From Salinispora fenicalii (GTDB lineage: Bacteria > Actinomycetota > Actinomycetes > Mycobacteriales > Micromonosporaceae): a DNA stretch of 43,865 nt. The DNA lies in contig NZ_AZWQ01000027.1 in assembly GCF_000514815.1 (NCBI RefSeq), forward strand, positions 53,795 through 97,659, in the 5' to 3' direction. The translations under genes were made by a program, and so were the position numbers. The notes under the pieces are model-generated. The model was not told the origin of the DNA and made no database searches. It was given only the letters and a program-made list of their open reading frames with translations. Below, one piece after another: positions 41,408 through 43,865 of this stretch (positions are counted from its first letter, which is position 1; each line of letters begins with the position of its first letter).

Positions 41408-42409
41408 TCACCCGGTGGGCGGTGCTCCGTCCCGCCACTGGGTGGGGGTGACCCCATGGCGGGCGCGGAAGCGTTTGCTGAAGTAACTGGTGTCGGGGTA
41501 GCCGACCCGGCGGCTGATCGTGCCCACGGTTAGGTCGGTCTCAGCGAGTAGCAGGCGGGCCTGCTGCATCCGCCGTTGGGTGATCCATTGAGTGACGGTT
41601 CGGCCGGTTTTGCGACGCACCACGGTGGTGAGGTGACCGGCGGTGAGCGCGAGGTCCGCGGCGATGTCGGCGAGGGAGATGGGCTGGTGGTAGCGCTCTT
41701 CGATGGCCTCGAAGACGGCTGCCAGCAGCGGTTCGTCGGCGCAACGTAGGTGATCGGCGAGGTCGGTCGACAGCCGGGCCACGGTCACGAGCAGCAGGGT
41801 CAGGTGGGCGAGGGCGGCCTCCTGATGACCGTCGCGTCGGGCCCGGAGCTCCGCGTCGAGCGCGGCGAAGCGCTCCACCAGGCTGGCCTGGTCGACCGGC
41901 GGGACCGGTAGCCGCTGCGCCCGGTTGAGGCCCTGGGCGAACGGGAAGAGCAGCGGGTGCGTCCGCCAGGAGGAATAGGCGCCGGGCATCCCGGGCCGGA
42001 CCACGTCGGCCGGGAACCACACGGTCCAGCCGTCGGTGGTGGCCTCCTCGAACGGGTCAACGGCGGAAACTACCTGTCCCGGTGCGATGACGAAGAGGTC
42101 TCCGTCGTTCACGGTCCAGGTGTAGTCGTCGATGCGTACCGTCCCGTGGGCCCGGTGGGCGTAGAAGAGCACCAGGAAGTCATGGGTGTGGGTGCCGACG
42201 GCGCCGAGGTTGGGGGCCGGCTCGCCACGGCGGTGATGGGAGACCGCGACCGGGACGATGCCAGGCACATGGTCGAAGCCGAAGACCGGCACGCCCTGCC
42301 CGGTGACGCCGACATGGTGGGCTGCGCGCGCTGCGGCTGGACCTGTGAGAGCCAAGTTTCGTCGTACTCCGTCCACAGTTCCGCCATTGTCCGCAGCTTC
42401 ACCCGCCAT
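41408..42409 (-). CDS. AraC-family transcriptional regulator
   Basis: The 333-residue protein has an N-terminal AraC-like cupin (HTHDFLVLFYAHRAHGTVRIDD, then VNDGDLFVIAPGQVV) and a C-terminal double HTH (ISLADIAADLALTAGHLTTVVRRKTGRTVTQW, then DLTVGTISRRVGYPDTSYFSKRFRARHGVTPTQWR). The cupin should bind a small molecule. The ATG at 42409 is chosen since it leaves 46 bases to the divergent methyltransferase start; ATG at 42457 would overlap that gene. It likely controls itself or the methyltransferase next to it (inference from orientation). Confidence 0.88.
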   Translation of the reverse strand: MAGEAADNGGTVDGVRRNLALTGPAAARAAHHVGVTGQGVPVFGFDHVPGIVPVAVSHHRRGEPAPNLGAVGTHTHDFLVLFYAHRAHGTVRIDDYTWTVNDGDLFVIAPGQVVSAVDPFEEATTDGWTVWFPADVVRPGMPGAYSSWRTHPLLFPFAQGLNRAQRLPVPPVDQASLVERFAALDAELRARRDGHQEAALAHLTLLLVTVARLSTDLADHLRCADEPLLAAVFEAIEERYHQPISLADIAADLALTAGHLTTVVRRKTGRTVTQWITQRRMQQARLLLAETDLTVGTISRRVGYPDTSYFSKRFRARHGVTPTQWRDGAPPTG

Positions 42410-42455
42410 GAGGCTGAGGGTACGACCGAGTTTCACTCGAATACCGGAGCGTGCC

Positions 42456-43127
42456 ATGACCGGACACCACAACTTCCATTCCGAGGGTCGGGGCTATCTG
42501 TCCGCCATGGGCAGGCAATGGCTACTGCCCATCTACGATCCGTTTGCCCGGTTCATGGGCATCAGGCGGGCTCATGAGAAGCTGCTGGATCGGGCAAACC
42601 TGCAGCCGGGACAACGAGTCCTGGAGGTCGGCTGCGGCACCGGCGAACTGCTGGGGACGCTCAAGCAACGGTATCCGGACGTAGATGCGTTGGGCATTGA
42701 TCCGGATCTGAGCGCCCTGCGCCGCGCTCGTCGCAAGGCGACCCGGGGCAAGCTGCAGATCCGGTACGAGCACGCGTTCGCCGACGACCTACCGCAGTCG
42801 GACGACAGCGTCGACCGGGTGCTCTCCTCGTTCGTGTTGCATCACATCCCCGTAGCCGAGTGGGTGTCGATGTTGCGGGAGGCCCGGCGGGTGTTGCGTC
42901 CCGGTGGCGAGCTGCACCTGGTTGACCTTGGCTGGAGCCAGTCCGGACAGAACGGGGGCCGTCCGCACCGCTTCGGCCATACCGCGGAAAGCTCTCCCGA
43001 GCAGGTGCTGGCGGCGCTTGCTGAGGCCGGTCTGCGCGGGGCGCGGGAGAACGGCTACGGCCGGGCCCGACTGGGTGGGTACGTCTTCTACCGGGCTGCC
43101 ACCGAGGGCGGTGGGCAGTCGGACTGA
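42456..43127 (+). CDS. Class I SAM-dependent methyltransferase
   Basis: The 223-residue enzyme has motif I VLEVGCGTGELL near residue 53, acidic motif II GIDPDLSAL, motif III FADDLPQSDDSVDRVLSSFVLHHIP and post-motif VLRPGGELHLVDLG, all intact. It resembles UbiE/Methyltransf_11 proteins acting on small molecules or lipids. The N-terminus AMGRQWLLPIYDPFARFMGI is a membrane-peripheral type start seen in such proteins. GGAG is six bases before the ATG. It is divergent from the AraC-type regulator. Substrate unknown. Confidence 0.88.
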   Translation: MTGHHNFHSEGRGYLSAMGRQWLLPIYDPFARFMGIRRAHEKLLDRANLQPGQRVLEVGCGTGELLGTLKQRYPDVDALGIDPDLSALRRARRKATRGKLQIRYEHAFADDLPQSDDSVDRVLSSFVLHHIPVAEWVSMLREARRVLRPGGELHLVDLGWSQSGQNGGRPHRFGHTAESSPEQVLAALAEAGLRGARENGYGRARLGGYVFYRAATEGGGQSD

Positions 43128-43181
43128 CCGGGCTGTCGCGGGTGCGGGATGGCGGTGTGACGGGGGCCGCACCCCCTCGAT

Positions 43182-43211
43182 TTGACGAGCGAACCCGAAT
43201 CCGCGTAACTT
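43182..43211 (+). promoter_or_regulatory. Candidate rRNA promoter P1
   Basis: TTGACG (43182-43187) and TAACTT (43206-43211) are separated by 18 bases, 550 bases before the 16S start. It is the weakest-supported of three tandem candidates. Confidence 0.4.
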
Positions 43212-43345
43212 TCTCTCTGCCAGCGCGGAACGGGGCAAACAGGATGAAAGTCCTGAGGCCCGATCCAAGCGGCACCGGCGCCAAGAAGGTTTCGCCTTTG
43301 AGTCGCCGGGCGGGCGGTGCCCGCCGAGTCTGCCGAGAGGCCGAT

Positions 43346-43374
43346 TTGGTGCGGCGAAACCGACCGGGTAAGGT
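43346..43374 (+). promoter_or_regulatory. Candidate rRNA promoter P2
   Basis: TTGGTG (43346-43351) and TAAGGT (43369-43374) with a 17-base spacer, inside the 16S leader region. Confidence 0.4.
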
Positions 43375-43515
43375 AACGGCCGGCAGGAACCGGGCGAGCT
43401 AGCGGGAAACCGCGGGCGGCCGGTCTGCCAAATCCGAGGATCGCACGCACGGCAACGTCGTGTGCGCTCAACGGGTGCTGAACCGTGCGAAGCACGACAG
43501 ACCGGGACAAACGGT

Positions 43516-43544
43516 TTGACACGGCGGAGACGGTGAGGTAAAGT
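43516..43544 (+). promoter_or_regulatory. Main rRNA promoter P3
   Basis: A perfect TTGACA (43516-43521) and TAAAGT (43539-43544) with a 17-base spacer lie ~220 bases before the 16S gene. The context (GGTTTGACACGG and GTAAAGTAGTAAAAG) resembles the strong rrn promoters of actinomycetes. Confidence 0.75.
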
Positions 43545-43627
43545 AGTAAAAGTGCCTGGCGCGAGAGTGGCGGGCTGGAGCGGTTGCCTCTGGAGGGGCC
43601 CTGGTTTGGGGTTCTGATGGTGTGTGG

Positions 43628-43649
43628 TTGTTCTTTGAGAACTCAACAG
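43628..43649 (+). promoter_or_regulatory. rRNA leader boxA-type antitermination/processing element
   Basis: TTGTTCTTTGAGAACTCAAC, followed by AG, is the conserved actinobacterial rRNA leader element, ~112 bases before the 16S start. It is bound by Nus factors in antitermination and forms part of the 16S processing stem. Confidence 0.8.
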
Positions 43650-43761
43650 GGTGTTTGGAAAGCCAGTGCCGTTTTGGTCTGGGTTGGCCTGCTGTTTGGT
43701 GGGTTGGCTTGGGCTGGATTTGGCAGCAAATATTTTGTTGCTGGGATGTTTCTTCAAGTTT

Positions 43762-43865
43762 TTGTTGGAGAGTTTGATCCTGGCTCAGGACGAACGCTGG
43801 CGGCGTGCTTAACACATGCAAGTCGAGCGGAAAGGCCCTTCGGGGTACTCGAGCGGCGAACGGGT
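43762..43865 (+). rRNA. rrs: 16S ribosomal RNA, 5' end (partial)
   Basis: The sequence GGAGAGTTTGATCCTGGCTC at 43768 is the universal 16S 5' region, followed by AGGACGAACGCTGGCGGCGT and CTTAACACATGCAAGTCGAG. It runs off the window end. The exact 5' end is placed by comparison with the usual spacing and may be a few bases off. Confidence 0.96.

Noticed and set aside
1..43865. tRNA genes and mobile elements
   Set aside because: No cloverleaf-like sequence, transposase or integrase, and no terminal repeats with target duplications were recognised on either strand.

Overview
The window is high-GC actinobacterial chromosome. The gene set points to Micromonosporaceae (Salinispora or Micromonospora are the best guesses, but the genus is inferred): bldC, a valine dehydrogenase next to bldC, a DUF3073 gene after purM, F420-type PPOX proteins, many GTG starts, and an rRNA operon leader with an actinobacterial boxA. 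No phage, IS element or CRISPR array was seen.

Layout. Positions 1-13,800 hold a purine-synthesis region: the end of argS, purB, a YbjQ-type gene, purS-purQ-purL, then (reverse strand) a large secreted/membrane protein with a Tyr/Gly-rich repetitive tail, a sterol-carrier family gene, purF and purM. Directly after purM lies a two-gene RiPP locus: a radical SAM/SPASM enzyme overlapping a 78-residue precursor whose C-terminus is built of aromatic-X-Asn/His triplets (cyclophane type, AmcB/AmcA-like). From 13,500 to 19,100 there are DUF3073, valine dehydrogenase, a conserved actinobacterial gene, bldC, a PPOX gene and a fatty-acid/CoA pair (3-hydroxyacyl-CoA dehydrogenase and enoyl-CoA hydratase). 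From 19,100 to 25,500 is a more accessory stretch: a substrate-binding lipoprotein whose two halves are in the reverse of the normal family order (circular permutation), an SRPBCC protein divergent from a MarR/GbsR-like regulator with a clear palindromic operator, a UGT-type glycosyltransferase, an unusual methyltransferase and a CPBP protease.

From 25,900 to 30,540 is a metal and redox block: a CDF zinc-type exporter preceded by an ArsR/SmtB-like operator, a CopD-CtaG fusion for copper handling and cytochrome oxidase assembly, and a DsbA-like/VKOR pair for extracytoplasmic disulfide formation. A decayed methyltransferase follows. From 31,000 to 40,900 is a respiratory nitrate reduction locus: two overlapping NarK-type transporters divergent from narGHJI. 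The intergenic region carries five GGGACC/GGTCCC half-sites, one pair forming a DosR/DevR-like box, which suggests control by hypoxia or nitric oxide. The window closes with a carboxymuconolactone decarboxylase-like gene, an AraC regulator divergent from a methyltransferase, and the multi-promoter leader and first ~100 bases of a 16S rRNA gene.

The two observations most worth following are the circularly permuted binding protein (19137-20471) and the minimal cyclophane RiPP locus (12039-13377).
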